Assembly (NCBI RefSeq): GCF_051014685.1
Contig: NC_135059.1
Span: forward strand, 868,001-932,000
Source of the DNA: Ptiloglossa arizonensis
Taxonomy: Eukaryota; Arthropoda; Insecta; Hymenoptera; Colletidae
Length of the DNA stretch: 64,000 nt
Direction of reading: 5' to 3'
Each line of letters begins with the position of its first letter. The stretch's first letter is position 1. A model generated the notes under the pieces. The model was not told the origin of the DNA, ran no database searches, and saw nothing but the letters and a program-made list of their open reading frames with translations. Of this stretch, positions 51,188-63,951 are shown in pieces. Both the position numbers and the translations under genes were made by a program.

Positions 51188-52339
51188 ACGAGAGTCTCGC
51201 GATTCTCGAAACGTATGGAAACGAGGGCCACCGGATGGTTGAAAAATAGTACTTTGGCCACCGACTCGACGAAATCTCGATCATGAATAAATGTACGAAT
51301 CGTTCGAAATAGCGTCGCGCAAGGGCTATTCAACGTCTCGAATCCAAGAAACAAGTAAGAAATGGAGTCTCGACGTTATATTTGTTCGTTTTTAGATGTA
51401 ACCAAGATCAAGAATCGTAAGTGTACAAAACGAGCTCCGTCGCACGAACCATCGTTTCGCAGGTTGAAAAATATTTGGCTCGTTTTTAATGGTGTCGTGT
51501 GCACGCCGAACGCTTACTCGTAATTCTTCGGTAGCTATCGTCTTTCGAAAAAGAACAGATTCGGATCCGTATCGTTAGGTCAAAGTATTTCGAACTATTG
51601 ATTTCGAAAAAATCGATGAAAAGAAAAATTGAAGACGATTTATATCGGACGATCGGGGTCGTAGAATCGGTCGACCGTGACGTGTATGTACCTCTAAATT
51701 TTTTGTTCGATACGAGACACACTACGCCATTGTGTTAGCACACTGGAACTTATACATGTAAATCGATCGTACCCCCGAAATAAGAAATTTACGTATCTTC
51801 GTTTAATACGATTTATTTTCTCAAATTCGAGGTGTAGAATACGCCTGTAAATTCTCCGACGCTTGTTATTATTATTTAGTATTTTAGAAATACCTTATAT
51901 TTCTCTTCGGATCCTACGAAGTTTGTTTGGTTACGAACGGAATGTACGATTTCAAGTTTTTGGTTTTCTATTTCGAAATGGAAACGGTGACAGTATGCGC
52001 GACAGAGCACAATGAACTTCAGCATACATTGTTGAGACTAATAACCGAGGTGATCGTCGTTAGAGCAGTGTATTTTCGGTACACGCGACTGATATAGTCT
52101 AGTTTCCTGGTTGAGAGTAGAAAAAATTGTGAAAATAAAGTTGACTCGATGCACCTGCGTAAAAACACTTTATTTTCTGTTTACATTAATCGAGTCTTAT
52201 TGCGATTCTGTACGGATAAGTACATACTTTGCGAGATGTTTCGAATTTTTTTTGTCGGTACTAGACTCTTCTTTGTGAAAACATGTGACGATTTACGACA
52301 CTTTCTCTACCACCACGAACATTGTATCGGTCAATGGTA

Positions 52340-52480
52340 GTATTCTACGATGGTCCGAAGTTGCAAGGGACGATCGCCCGACCGTGAGTCACATTACCTA
52401 ACTAGCTCGACAGTGACGTCACTTTAGTCGGTTCGCCCGATCGGACCCGAGTTACCTGACTCGAGACGTTATCCGCAAGA
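52340..52480. repeat. Solo copy of the 52-57 kb dispersed repeat
   Basis: Contains acgatcgcccgacc, then tgagtcac, cagtgacg and a ttcgcccgatcgg stretch in the same order as the left arm at about 56,668-56,790. No inverted partner is adjacent. Confidence 0.6.
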
Positions 52481-53139
52481 AGAGGGCGTGAATGCAAAAA
52501 CGCTAGTTACGAGAGAAAACGTTGAAAGAATAGAAGGTGGTATTATTTAAATGTTAGGGAACTTCCGAAAATATTTCTTAACAAAAGGATACACGTTCCA
52601 ATTTTTAATTTAACTTGTAAAAAATACATAATAGCATTTTAACACTGAAATAGCAGCCAGAATTGAAATTGCGTCGCACGCCCTTTTTACGCGCAATCAT
52701 TTTTCTTTTACAAACGAATTAATTTTATCTACTTTTGTTAGTTATTGGTCAAACAGCGTAGATCGATCTACGTTAAAAAGCTACGTTAATATGTTAAATA
52801 ATAATGTCTCGTTAAGTTGGTAATTTTTATTATATTGGTAAAAATACTAAAAAGTTCGCGATAAAAGCACCGGTAATAATTTAGTACAAGTAATTATTAC
52901 AGATACGTTTAGAACAATTACAATAATGATGTTATTTAAACGAAACGTGCAAATACAGACCGCGTATCGAGTAGATGATAATCGGAGCGGTCGAGCTGTA
53001 CTTCAAAATGTTTCATTTTCTTTCATTTTAAACATATTGGAATGAAACTTGAGGGGGAATATAGTTCTTTAAATTTAGAATGTATCGAACCGATATGCGC
53101 AAAAAGGGCTCGAGATAACCTCACACCCTTCTTGCAGAT

Positions 53140-53540
53140 AACGCCTGAATGGCCCAAGTCGCCCGGTCGATCGTCACTTTACTCGGTTCGACCGATCACA
53201 TCCGCGTTAAGGTAGGATTTCCTATAAGCGTCAGACGAGTGCATTCGCGGTAGTCTCTTGTTCTTTTGTTGCAACAACAAATGGTAATATGGCGAACGCA
53301 CGTGGCTAAATCCGTATTAACCGATTCGCATCAACCGATCATACTCGCGTTTATGTGTCTTACAATCGAGTCACACGGAGTATAACTGAATATCGAGTAA
53401 AACTTTGTAGATGGATAAACAATCGAAAAATATTTTATCCGACTCGCATCGACCGATCATACTCGTGTATACATGTGTCTTACAAGGGAGCTACAGCCAG
53501 TATAACGATCGAACAAAACTTTCTAGGTAAATCAAAAACC
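53140..53540. repeat. Left arm of a fold-back repeat, partly duplicated
   Basis: Holds cactttactcggttcgaccgat and then two tandem diverged units (53,325-53,435 and 53,436-53,545), each with ccgatcatactcg, tgtgtcttacaa and an aaaatattt end. The same sequences occur inverted at 54,880-55,015. Confidence 0.6.
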
Positions 53541-54239
53541 AAAATATATTTCACCTATTTAATAATGCAGATTTGATTTGTGTTCGGTACTGTGCACACG
53601 TATATTGTTGTTTTGTTGATTCGAATAACTACGCATACACCGCACGCCTACTTAAATTTGTGCGATTGATTTAAATGAACGATTAAGTGGCTTTGCACTA
53701 TTTGATAGCTTTATTTATTTCGTATGCAAAGAGTGAAACCGAACGAAGTAGCGATACGTACGAGAATGTTCGAATACGAATTTTTCAGGTCTTAACAGTC
53801 CCTCCGTACAAATTGTTCTGCTTTGTCGGTATGAAAACCTCGTGATCTTTTGCGGGTTTTTACTACACTTCGAAATCCTTGACGGGGGTGTGGAGTTGCC
53901 AGGTATTCGCGTATCACAAGTTACCGTACGCTTGGCAACTTTGAGGCTTTCCTGCTTTTGCGTCGAGTCCCTGAGTACTGCTAGCCAGAACGATTTAAAC
54001 AATTTTTAGGTGGCCAGTTACGGTCACGCAGAAACTGTCGAGGGTGCTGTTTTCGTCGCTCAGCATTATAATCTATTGCTCGAAGAGGCCTTGTGCCTAC
54101 GTGACTAAAACGCGAATTCTTATTTCTTGATTATAAATCTGATCGATCAAAAGTCCCTGTACAGATTAAAATAATACTAGATCGTTCGATAAATTTTATC
54201 GAACCCGTTACATTTTTTACAGTCGTAACGCGACGGATA

Positions 54240-54600
54240 CTATGGCTAGATAATTTAGTACGTATATAAAATGTCACAGTTTTATGTACGAATAAATGTA
54301 TCTCAACATGTTTGGATTCAATATCGAATACAGCCAGCGGACCACAATCGTGGAAGTTTTACGAACGTTGGAAAATTTTTATTGTGGATATAACCCTCGA
54401 TTTGTCAAGTTGATCATATTCAATATTATTCGATTAAATTTACACGTTCAGGATATCTCAATACACACCCGTCCGTACATAAAAATACGATATTTTCTAT
54501 ACGTATTAAATTATTTAGGCACAGTATCGGATAAATTAAATCTTTATCGTTCAATTGTATAGGTGAAACACTTTTGAAAATTGTATCAATCCATTCCACC
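54240..54600. repeat. Inner inverted pair of the fold-back repeat
   Basis: ttttatgtacgaataaatgtatctcaa (near 54,281) recurs as an approximate reverse complement near 54,460-54,490. Both match 57,027-57,058, so the segment belongs to the same repeat family. A short ttcgataaattttatcgaa hairpin at about 54,185 lies just outside. Confidence 0.5.
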
Positions 54601-54879
54601 TGAACCACGAGTCAAACTCGTAACGCACAACTTGGACCTAAATCCGAGTCAGACTCGTAGTTGTCGATCTCGTCAATTTTAAGTTGTAATTTGTACTTAT
54701 ATGTATCGAGCGGAAGATATTACGAACATGGAAGTAAAATGTCAAAAATCGTCGAGTCAGTGCCGCAGTTCGTCCACGCGAAGCGCGGAATTCTTAAAGG
54801 CCGAATGAGTTAAAATTCAATTGTTCAAAAATTTGTCCATCGATGTTGTTCAATTCAATTTACTTCGATTTAATTCACA

Positions 54880-55015
54880 CTTCTTACGGCTTCCTTGTAA
54901 GATAGGAGTATGATCGACCGAGTCGGGTAACGCGGATTTGGCCGCGCGAGCGTCGCGTAACCCGGATATGGTTGGGCGAACCGAGTAAAGGTCGCTTTAT
55001 ATTATCCGTTCAGGC
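54880..55015. repeat. Inverted right arm of a fold-back repeat
   Basis: Reads ttccttgtaagataggagtatgatcgaccgagtcgggtaacgcgg and onward, the reverse complement of the arm sequences at 53,140-53,540 and 56,800-56,900, with clear divergence. Confidence 0.6.
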
Positions 55016-56639
55016 ACGGACGTTTACGAAACGTTCCGGTTCAGACAAATATTAGTCTAGGCTATTAAATACGAATGTTCACATTCAGCATCGCGAATCG
55101 GTTTCAACACGTTTCAGACATACGACGACCAACATTCTCGGCAAGAATGTTTGACCGAAGTTATCGGAACGTAGTTAAACAGAGACTTTCGTACGATATA
55201 CATTTAGTTCAGGCAGAATCTTGTTAATGAACGGACACGTGAACGATCAATGTATATTTTACAATGCAGAATGAAAAACTAATAGAATTGGTCAGAAAGT
55301 GTAGTTTTTTATACAATCGGAACGATAAGAATCATAATGGACAAGAAGGACAATGTCTGGAAGAATTTTAAACGAACCAGGTATATATGCATACGATCGT
55401 ATTTTATTTTCCTTAGTGGAATGAATATTATCCACATGTTCTTATAATTAATTTTTTTTCTATACAATCATTCGATATTTCCAAATTCACTGTTAAAGAA
55501 GTCTTTAAATGTACATATTTCTTTTATAAAATGCTATAAAAGTATTACTACCACTTTGTAATGAAAGATTTTGCGTATAGGGGACAAAATTGCGAGAGGA
55601 TATGATATAGTTGTGTAAAATGCAAGTCGTTGAGATAATTGTATCTGTATGTTCCGGATTGAGCTGGATCTTTTTCTGGTATATGCCGAATTTTTTCATT
55701 AAAATTCCGAAAACATTCTCCGATACTTTTCTCGCTTGTGAACGCTTGCCTCGCTACGGATACAGTGTCGCTTAGCGGGATCATCGAGTTGCGATGTCGG
55801 ATACGCTCTTAATCGATATGTTTTCAACGAAAACGCTTTATCGCTAGTAATCACCCGACACATCAAAATATCGGTACAAATGCGGTAACGATTGCTACAA
55901 ATCTGAAAAACTGCATATACGTTAGCTCTAATTATCACGATACTTTCGATAACCATTAATTTGATTGAATCTTCTCAACCGAAGACTGCGAAAAACAATG
56001 AAACAATTTGCGAAAATGTTTCCGCAGATCGTTGAAAAAGAAAAAACCGAAATAGCGGACAAGCTGCGAATAAAATGAAAAAATGGAAGTACGAAGAACA
56101 GATAACATTTTTAATTCCATGTATCAAGGAAAAGAGAAATGGCGAACTGGACGACACCGTGAAAGTTCTATTCTATTTTCTAATGGAATTTTCTTCTTTC
56201 TTTTTTTATTCTCTCTCTTTTCGTCTAATAATAATGCTATGCAGGATAGATTTTTCGAAGACAGATGTGCAAACATTTTCAAACGGTGACCCCTATACGA
56301 AAGAAATATTATTTTTACGCTTGTCGCCTGTCGCATGTCGTTCCCGAACGTAAACCGATGGTATAAATAACTACACTGCTTTTGTTCGAATCGAATCGTT
56401 CCGTAGCGTTTCGTGTCTGAACGACTATATGGTGTCCGATACGACGATCTACGTGTATGTTCGAATGCGAATCAAATTTATGTTTAGGTCAAAACGGACT
56501 CGAAGTTCATCGTTCGATCGTTAAGACTCTTAAAGCAAAGATCGGCCGGACGATTCGAGTAATTATTCGAGTAATTTGAGTCCGATCGAACGAATCGGGT
56601 AATATTGCCCACGATCGTCCTGTGCGATACCTGCCCGTT
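55016..56639. other. No gene recognised
   Basis: AT-rich DNA between two repeat copies. Open frames are short and of random composition. Confidence 0.5.
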
Positions 56640-57380
56640 ACAGAACTCGATGGGTGGCTATTACAAAGAACGATCGCCCGACCTTGAGTCACGCTACCCA
56701 TTTCGTCCAACAGTGACGACAGTTTTCCTGGTTCGTTTGACAGACCCTGGTACTTGGATAACTCCCGTCGCTTAACCGACTGTCAGTTTACTCGGTCAAT
56801 CCGACCATATTCACGTTACGCGATGTTCGCTTCGTCATATTCGTGTTACCCGACTCGGTTGATCGTACTCCTGTCGTACAAGGGAACCATAGGAAGTGTG
56901 ACGATTAAATTTTTAATACAACTTCGTAGATGGTTAGAAAAATATTTTAACCATTCAATTATAACGATTTGTTTGCTCGATGATATTGTGGGCGTATCAT
57001 TTACTACATATAGAAAATGACATATTTTTATGTACGAATGGATGTACGTTGAGATCTTATATCCCGACATGATTTTAACCTGACGAAAGCGAGAGTTGCG
57101 TTCATAACTTTCCTATACAAAGATTTCCCAACATTCGAAAAACTTTCTCGTTTCGCTTGTATTCGATATTGTTGAATTCGACTTAATTTAATTTAATTCA
57201 CACTTTCTATGGCTACCTTGTAAAAGACACGAGTACGATCGGGTCGAGTCGAGTAACATGGATTTAGTCGCGTAACGCGGATGTGGTTGGATGGATCGAG
57301 TAAAGTGACGATCGGTCAGGTGTCTTGGATAATCCAGGTAACCCGTGAGCGATCGTCCTTTGGAATGGCTCGTCGGTATG
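56640..57380. repeat. Fold-back (inverted-repeat) element of about 740 bp
   Basis: The left arm (about 56,660-56,910) and the right arm (about 57,195-57,375) are diverged reverse complements: tactcgg, gttacgcga, gttacccgactcgg, cgatcgtactc and acaagg...ccata appear in order on the left and inverted on the right. The spacer has no coding sequence. It is the most complete member of a family also seen at 52.3, 53.1-53.5 and 54.9-55.0 kb. Confidence 0.65.
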
Positions 57381-60300
57381 GTCAATGGTGATTCATCGCA
57401 ACGGGAAGGTTTAATAGACAATTCGGTCATTTAGAAGCTGGATATCGTATTGTGTCTAACGAGCATTGCGAAAGTCCATGTGTTTAAAGTATTGTGCTGT
57501 GATGCTGAAGATTTGTGGACGTTTGGAAGGCAAAATGTTTTTACAAGCACGACGTCAATTCACAAGAGGACGAAGACGAATAAATCGTATCGTTGCATTG
57601 GATCGTATAATTGCGTTTAAAAAGGGTGTTCACGGTGCAAGCATTGATCTTTACTTCCAGTATTTTTTATTTTCAATCAAAAACTAATTACGATCTTATT
57701 GCGTGACTCACCATAGGTACGAACGTTTGCAAATTTGTACACTGTTCGGTAAACCCTGGAAGTTTTATCGTTGAACTTCGCCGACGTGTTTCCTGTCCTG
57801 TCAGGGTTATAATAAACGAGCGCGTCTGCCGCGAATGGGAGTGCAGTTTTACTGTAATTTTATTGGACATTAAATCCTCGTCTCGTGTACGCTGAAGGAT
57901 CATAAACGACGTTATGCGGCTCTTGATCTGACAATTATTTTCGTAGACGAAAAGTAGCAGATACATTTTCCACTTTCGGCGCTCGTACCACGGGTTAATA
58001 TAAATTAACAATTGAAAACGTTTACACTAATCGCGCGGTGCGTATTTGTTCGATTTTCTATAACGTTCCCGTTCCGAAGTTGCTTTCCTTCGGGTTGGTA
58101 TAATCGACTTTCGAGGAAAGAAGACGAGGTTCGTTGTATTTTTCAAACGACGAAACTCTGTTGTTCGGTGACAGAAAAACGTTGTTTTCAGCAGTGAAAT
58201 CGTTATTATACAAGGGTTGTTCGATGAGTGTACATATATATTTTATTTTGAATATTTAGCATCTCTATTTTTCAGATTCAGGGATTTGTGTTTAGCTCAC
58301 TCGTAGTGCTTAGCTCTCAAGGTGAACGCTCCGGTACAAGAACGCACATTGAAAAAACATCCATCCGACGTTAGATTCTCAAGAACCAAGGGCGCTAAAT
58401 AATATCGTACATATGTATTCACAGAAGAAGAACCAATACCGGACAAACTGTACGAAGAGTAAATATGTTTACAAATACTTTGATAGATTTAACAGAGTTA
58501 GAAAGGAGTCGTTACGTTTATTGTACAGAACCGTTGTAGCAAATTTGCTACAATCTAATAGAGCTCTGGAACAAGAATCTCACCATCGAAGATTAATACT
58601 TCCCGAGTTACCGCAACATTAATTTACTCAATCGAACCGTTATAAAATTGTTAAACTCGGCTCGTATCGCAACTATTTACTCCAACTCTTTTATCAATTA
58701 AGTTTCCGTACGTACGATCGAAACGAGCCAAAATGTCAATCTCGTACGAAGAAATCTGTGTTCAGCGAAGACACCTGATAAAACCCGGGAAATTAAAAAG
58801 GATATCGGGAGGTAGTAAAATAACTACTAAAGTACCCAACAACCGACAACTGCCGAGAAATTGTTAACTCGAGAAATTCAAGGAAGAAATGTACAAAGTT
58901 GCAAAGTAAAACGGGGGTCAGACACCTCGATTCGCGTAAATCTAGTTTGAAATACTCGGTGCACGGGATATCGCTGAACGGTGACGGACAACCGAGGAGA
59001 GACGCTCCTCCTTTACGTGCGGCTCGAAAAGGAGAGAGCGTCTCGTTTTCCAGGTATGGGCCAACGCTATTTTGGCGCTAGCTCCCGTCGAAAGCTCCCT
59101 TCGCATCTCCACGCGAAAACCAGTCGGCTTCCACTCTCTCCGCTTCTGTTTGTCTCGCCTCGATTGCCGCGACTCGTGCCAAAGCAATAATTATCGTTAA
59201 GCCTGACTGATCGACGCTCGGGTCCCTCTTACCGTCTTTCCTCCACCCTGTGCGGGGAAGGGGTTGCGGCGCCAGTCTTGTTCGAAGCAAAGGAAAAAAA
59301 CAAAATGGAAAAAAAAATGGAAAAGAAAACGGGAAAATGTAAGGTGACGCGGACGATGTTACATATTCGCGGGTGCATATGGCGTGCGCGACACATTAAA
59401 AGGCGAAAGAGGCGTTTGACGGCGGCCGGATCCACTATAAGTATCGCGGCCGAATTTACGTGTATTTACCTAGTCGGACGAAGACGCCGGCGCCTACCAG
59501 ACACGAGGCGAACTAACGACGACCCGAACGACGACAACGACGACGCCGGCGACGACGACGTTGTCGGAGATATCGGCAAGCGGAGCCAACACCTTTTCAC
59601 GCACCCGCCAATCCTAAAGCTGTCGACGTGAGTTGTCGCGGCGCCATAAGATCTCCTTTCCCTCGGTTGTTGTTCTTTTTTTATAAACGATTCGCGACGC
59701 TGGAAATAATATGTATCGTATCGTATGTATATGTATGTATCGCGCTTTTTCGTTATCCCTACGTCGCGTCCGCTCCGACTGCCGTGGCGCCAGTTTCATT
59801 GTCGCAACACCTTATTTTTCTCCGATTATCGTGCTCTCTGATTATTCGTTCTCTCGATTATCGTTCGCGTGTCTCTGTGCTCTTTTTATTTCTCGAACGT
59901 GGAACAAACACCGTCGCGTCGCGTCGGTAGAAACGATCGCGCGTTATTGTGCGGTCAAGTGCGTCGTCTAATCGGATACTCCTCGATTTCAAGAATTTTT
60001 TCCGTTCGAGAACGCGCAATGTCCAATTCGGTTACTGCAAAGTTTCAATCGCGAATGTGGAACTTGGCTTTACCGCAATTGAATTCAACGATTTCAGTGC
60101 CCTGCGCGTGTGACCAACAGCCAGAGTGTCTAAAACTGTATGTGTGTACGAAACGTTCGTTTTCTGTATTCGGTGATCTCTTCGCAATTCGAGTCTTTAG
60201 CTACGGTAGATCGGAATAGGAACGAATAATGCAATTTGCAAGAAGAGAAATACCCGAAGATCATTATTCTCGTATCGCCGAGAGACTTTCTATTGTGGAA

Positions 60301-60433
60301 ACGAGTGACCCGTTCTACTCGAAAAATGTGTTTTATATTTCCAATTTTGTATTTCGTCTTCTTCGTATTTTTCCTCGATCGTTTGTTTACACATGATTTT
60401 CTCGTATAAAGTGATCAATTCGTTTCTGATCAT

Positions 60434-60436
<3 letters not shown>
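57381..60436. other. No gene recognised; GC-rich patch at about 58.9-60.0 kb
   Basis: The first half is ordinary AT-leaning DNA. From about 58,900 CpG rises, with a GAC-rich run at 59,510-59,566 (an Asp-rich translation on plus) and open frames in several phases. This fits a promoter or non-coding first exon better than a coding exon. Confidence 0.35.
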
Positions 60437-60499
<63 letters not shown>

Positions 60500-60527
60500 G
60501 CGCGCGCGTGCACACACATACACACTT
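60437..60527. repeat. (TA)n-(CA/CG)n microsatellite
   Basis: About 57 nt of alternating TA run into ACACACGCGCGCGCGTG and then CACACATACACAC. Purine-pyrimidine alternation throughout. Confidence 0.92.
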
Positions 60528-63500
60528 TCCCGCAAAGGGAAAACAAATACAATCGGAATGTGAACGAGTTACTAAATATTATTAAACTATTTTTTACCTT
60601 TACGACCAAAGATTTTCTTTATTCCAAGGGGAGCACGATTAAAAAAATATTTTACCTTGTTTGCGATTAATGTCTGCTGCGATATATCCGCTATAATAAC
60701 CGTAATGAAGACATTGCATCGTGTTCGTAAGAATATACGCTAAAGTTTTACGCAACATGGAATAGGAAAAGAGAGAGACGTAAACGTGAGAACGGTAGCT
60801 GACGAGTGTCGGTTAAAAATCGTTCGATGAAATCGATCTCGAACGCGAATCTAACGACGAGCCAACCAGCGTCGCTCGTCCATCGAAAGGGATCGAGAGG
60901 AGCGCGTCCCGGCGTTTCCGAGCGTCGTCCAATGATTCGATATTCCTTCCCCGCGGATGAGATCCGCGCGGCTCGTTCACCGATCTCCGATCCGCGTTTT
61001 TTGCCGTGTGCCGACACGGTGCGAGTTCCCATCTCGTCCCGGGGTTGTTTCGTCTGTCCGTGAAATTTATGGGTATCGGCGGGCGAGAGAACGGAATAAG
61101 TGTGTCCATCGCGTGGGTTAGGCTAAATCGGTTACGCTGAATCAACACAGCGGTGGAGAGAGCTCCGAGTGGAGCGTCGCGACGCGCCACGACGCGCTCA
61201 CAGGGACGCGTCTAGACGCACAAATCGCCTGGCATCCAGACGCCACGAACATTGTTGCAAACACTGTCTCTTGCTACTTTTCACGAACAAACGGTCGTTT
61301 CCTTTGAATTATTGCCATACGTTTACGTATACGTTTCGTTTCGTTCAACGACGGCAGACAGTCGAGGAACTCTGGAGGCTCGTGTACACTTCCGGTACCA
61401 CCTGCCGAAATCGTCCGGGACCCAACGGTTGTCGTCTTTCGCGATTTGCAACGCAAGGTATGTTGGGTCGCGTGTAATCCTGAACTCGAGCCCGGCCATT
61501 GACACAGAGAGAGGCTCGAATCGTTAGATCGGTACAAAGTGTCGAAGCGTTGTTTTCTATCGCCGATTTTTCAAAGATTTTAACTCGCGAAGAGATCGAT
61601 CCGTTAAGCGGGATGTTTTTCTTATTTATTCACCCAACGATTCCTGTCTTCGATCGTACCGCGATGTTTGTATTGGAATAAATTATGTCGTATTCGCGTT
61701 TTCCGTGGGAGTGAATGCATTAAATCGTCTTCGTTTATTTTTAGCTACGAGTACAGAAGTGTTTACGATCGAGAAATTGCACGGTCTACGGGTTCAAATT
61801 CGTACACGATCGAACCGTACGGTATTCGTTTGGAATTTTTGTTGATTCGTTTCGGTGAAAATTAAACTATTCTTGAATGCTCGTCCCGCAGATTCTTCGT
61901 TTCGGAGCGATTTAGTACAGCGATATTTACATAGCGATATGTAACGAAATATCGTATACGAAGTTTTCACCAACGTTGTTTTCGATGCATCGGGTGCATC
62001 GAGGTTTAATCAGTTTGCGCGGAAAAATCGGACATCTTGATCATCTTGATCGTTTATATTGCAACGGGATGTGTTTCGAGGAATTCATTCCTCTTCGATC
62101 GTGCGGTGTACGACGATCAACTATCGTTTAATTTTAAGCAAGTTTCTTTGGTACTTTGAATATCCGACTCGATAACTTACTTTTATCGCAAAGGTAATAC
62201 CTTAATAATAATAACGTTTTATTACTTAAAAAGGAAAGCAGAGTATACGAAGCGGTGTAAAAGACGGGGTTCATTATCGACTGGGCTGTTATTAAACCCA
62301 GACGTAACTTATAACGAGAACAGTGGCCTGCTTAATCGCTATAGATCGAGTAAACTACTCCGACGTTCGTTCTTTCTTCCATGAAACCTACGATAAATAA
62401 TAGTACGAGTACCTGGAATATCAGTTCTCGAAAACTCATTTCATTGAAATTTATTTCTACCATTTACATTTGTATATACTTAGACATACCAAGGCACTGC
62501 TAAGTGTACGTTCCGTTTTTAAATTGCGACAAGCATCGTGGCGTGGGAATAACTGCTAGAATTGTGAATAATTATAGACAATTCGTTAACATCGTCGCAA
62601 TATCGTTATACGTCGTGGGTTAGGTTCGAATTTTTGTTCGTTTCGAGTGGAATAATACGTCCCCGGAGAGGTTAACGACAGAGTCTGCGGGATTGCATAG
62701 TTTCTCGAACGTTATTAAACGAGCAAACTGCTCCTCCGTTGCAACGTTTATATATTTCTTTTAGATCGAAGCGTATAATACGCAAACGATGATTAATTTA
62801 ACTGTAGCACTTAAGTGGTGTAGTTACACGGTTCGCGAGACGTTTTTCAGATATGGGAAAGCTCGTGCGTCCGAGGCGATGCAAGAACTAAATTATCGAG
62901 CTACGAAACGCAGAACGGTAAAACAGTCGCTTGGCGAAAGGCCTGAAAAACCATGGTATCCGAGTTTCGAAGCCAACGTAGTTTGGCGGTGGGCGCAGAC
63001 GGTGCAGTATCCGGTCTTTTCGAATCGTGCAATTAGACAGGATTTGGCAAATCTAGGCTTTGAACGGTCGCGTGGCTGGCTGATGTAATCCGCGTTCAAA
63101 GTGTCGGCGGGCATAGTTCTAATTGTGCAGTCCTTTTCCCACTCGACGCACTTCCACAGTCGTTCGGCTCGCGTTTCGAAATTATCATCGTCGAATACTC
63201 TCCTCGCTACGAATCTTCTTCATTTTACGAGATTTTACCAAGCAAACGAACAAACGGACGCTTTACCTCCGCATCGAAGATAGAAAAATGATAATGAAAA
63301 ACAAGAAGAAAGTTGTTCGTTTCCTAACGCGCGAAATATTGCACGGACGAGGATTTCATTCGATCGCCACTATCGTAGAATCGAACGCGAAACGGTGGAT
63401 CTCGAAACTCGAATCCAGAATTCGAATCTCGTTCGTCTACTCTCGATCGCATCGGACGTTTTACTTACAATTGCTCGTCTTTTTGTCTCTCCTTTTCGAC

Positions 63501-63951
63501 GGTACTTTGATGCAACTGTTACGCTTGCTATTGCGTTGTTTCAATGAAACGTTAATCGCCTGAACGAGCCAGGAATTTGTTTATCGCATTGTCCATACGC
63601 GACACATGTGTACGTAGCTGCGCAGAAGGCGCCGAAAACGTCATGCTGACCCACTCAATGGTTTGACGTTAATAGGCTACCAATAATGTCGTATTATCGT
63701 TTTATTTTTCCTGCAGTGTCGGGCACGGATCGAGACCCCGTTGATTTTTTCTCGAATTCACTTGCACGATCGAGCTCGAAACGAGCTATCGTAATTATGA
63801 ATGGATGTGCAATCGTGTTATGCGCAGTTTGTTATCGACTTGGTTGGAAGTAATCTAATTTTGCGCCAACGATGCGGAATACTCTTAACGCATTGTCTAG
63901 GTCAGAAATCGTACACTTCGTTTCAAGCACTGACCCATTCGCTTACGCGTA
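60528..63951. other. No gene identified; CpG patch with hairpins and two exon-like segments
   Basis: The region 60,780-61,500 is GC-rich and contains cgcggat-gag-atccgcg at 60952-60968, a weaker ccgtgt...acacgg stem near 61,005 and a CCAAT motif. Exon-like segments at 61358-61457 (acceptor ggcag, donor gtatgt) and 62851-63088 (acceptor ttttcag, ending in TAA) are open on plus but unrecognised and do not join in phase with each other (phase 0 to 1, then phase 2). Confidence 0.3.

Larger units (their letters stand above)
45381..52339. other. No gene identified; a few isolated exon-like or open segments
   Basis: Contains the hairpin pair at 46.3 kb, the exon-like segment at 48235-48428, an approximate direct repeat near 49,544 and 49,691, and a GC-rich, stop-poor patch at 50,579-51,187. 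None gives a recognisable protein. Confidence 0.4.

Noticed and set aside
63123..63563. 146-codon Arg/Leu-rich plus-strand frame
   Set aside because: Composition follows the local base bias (TCG/CGA-rich), no domain is recognised, and there is no splice context.
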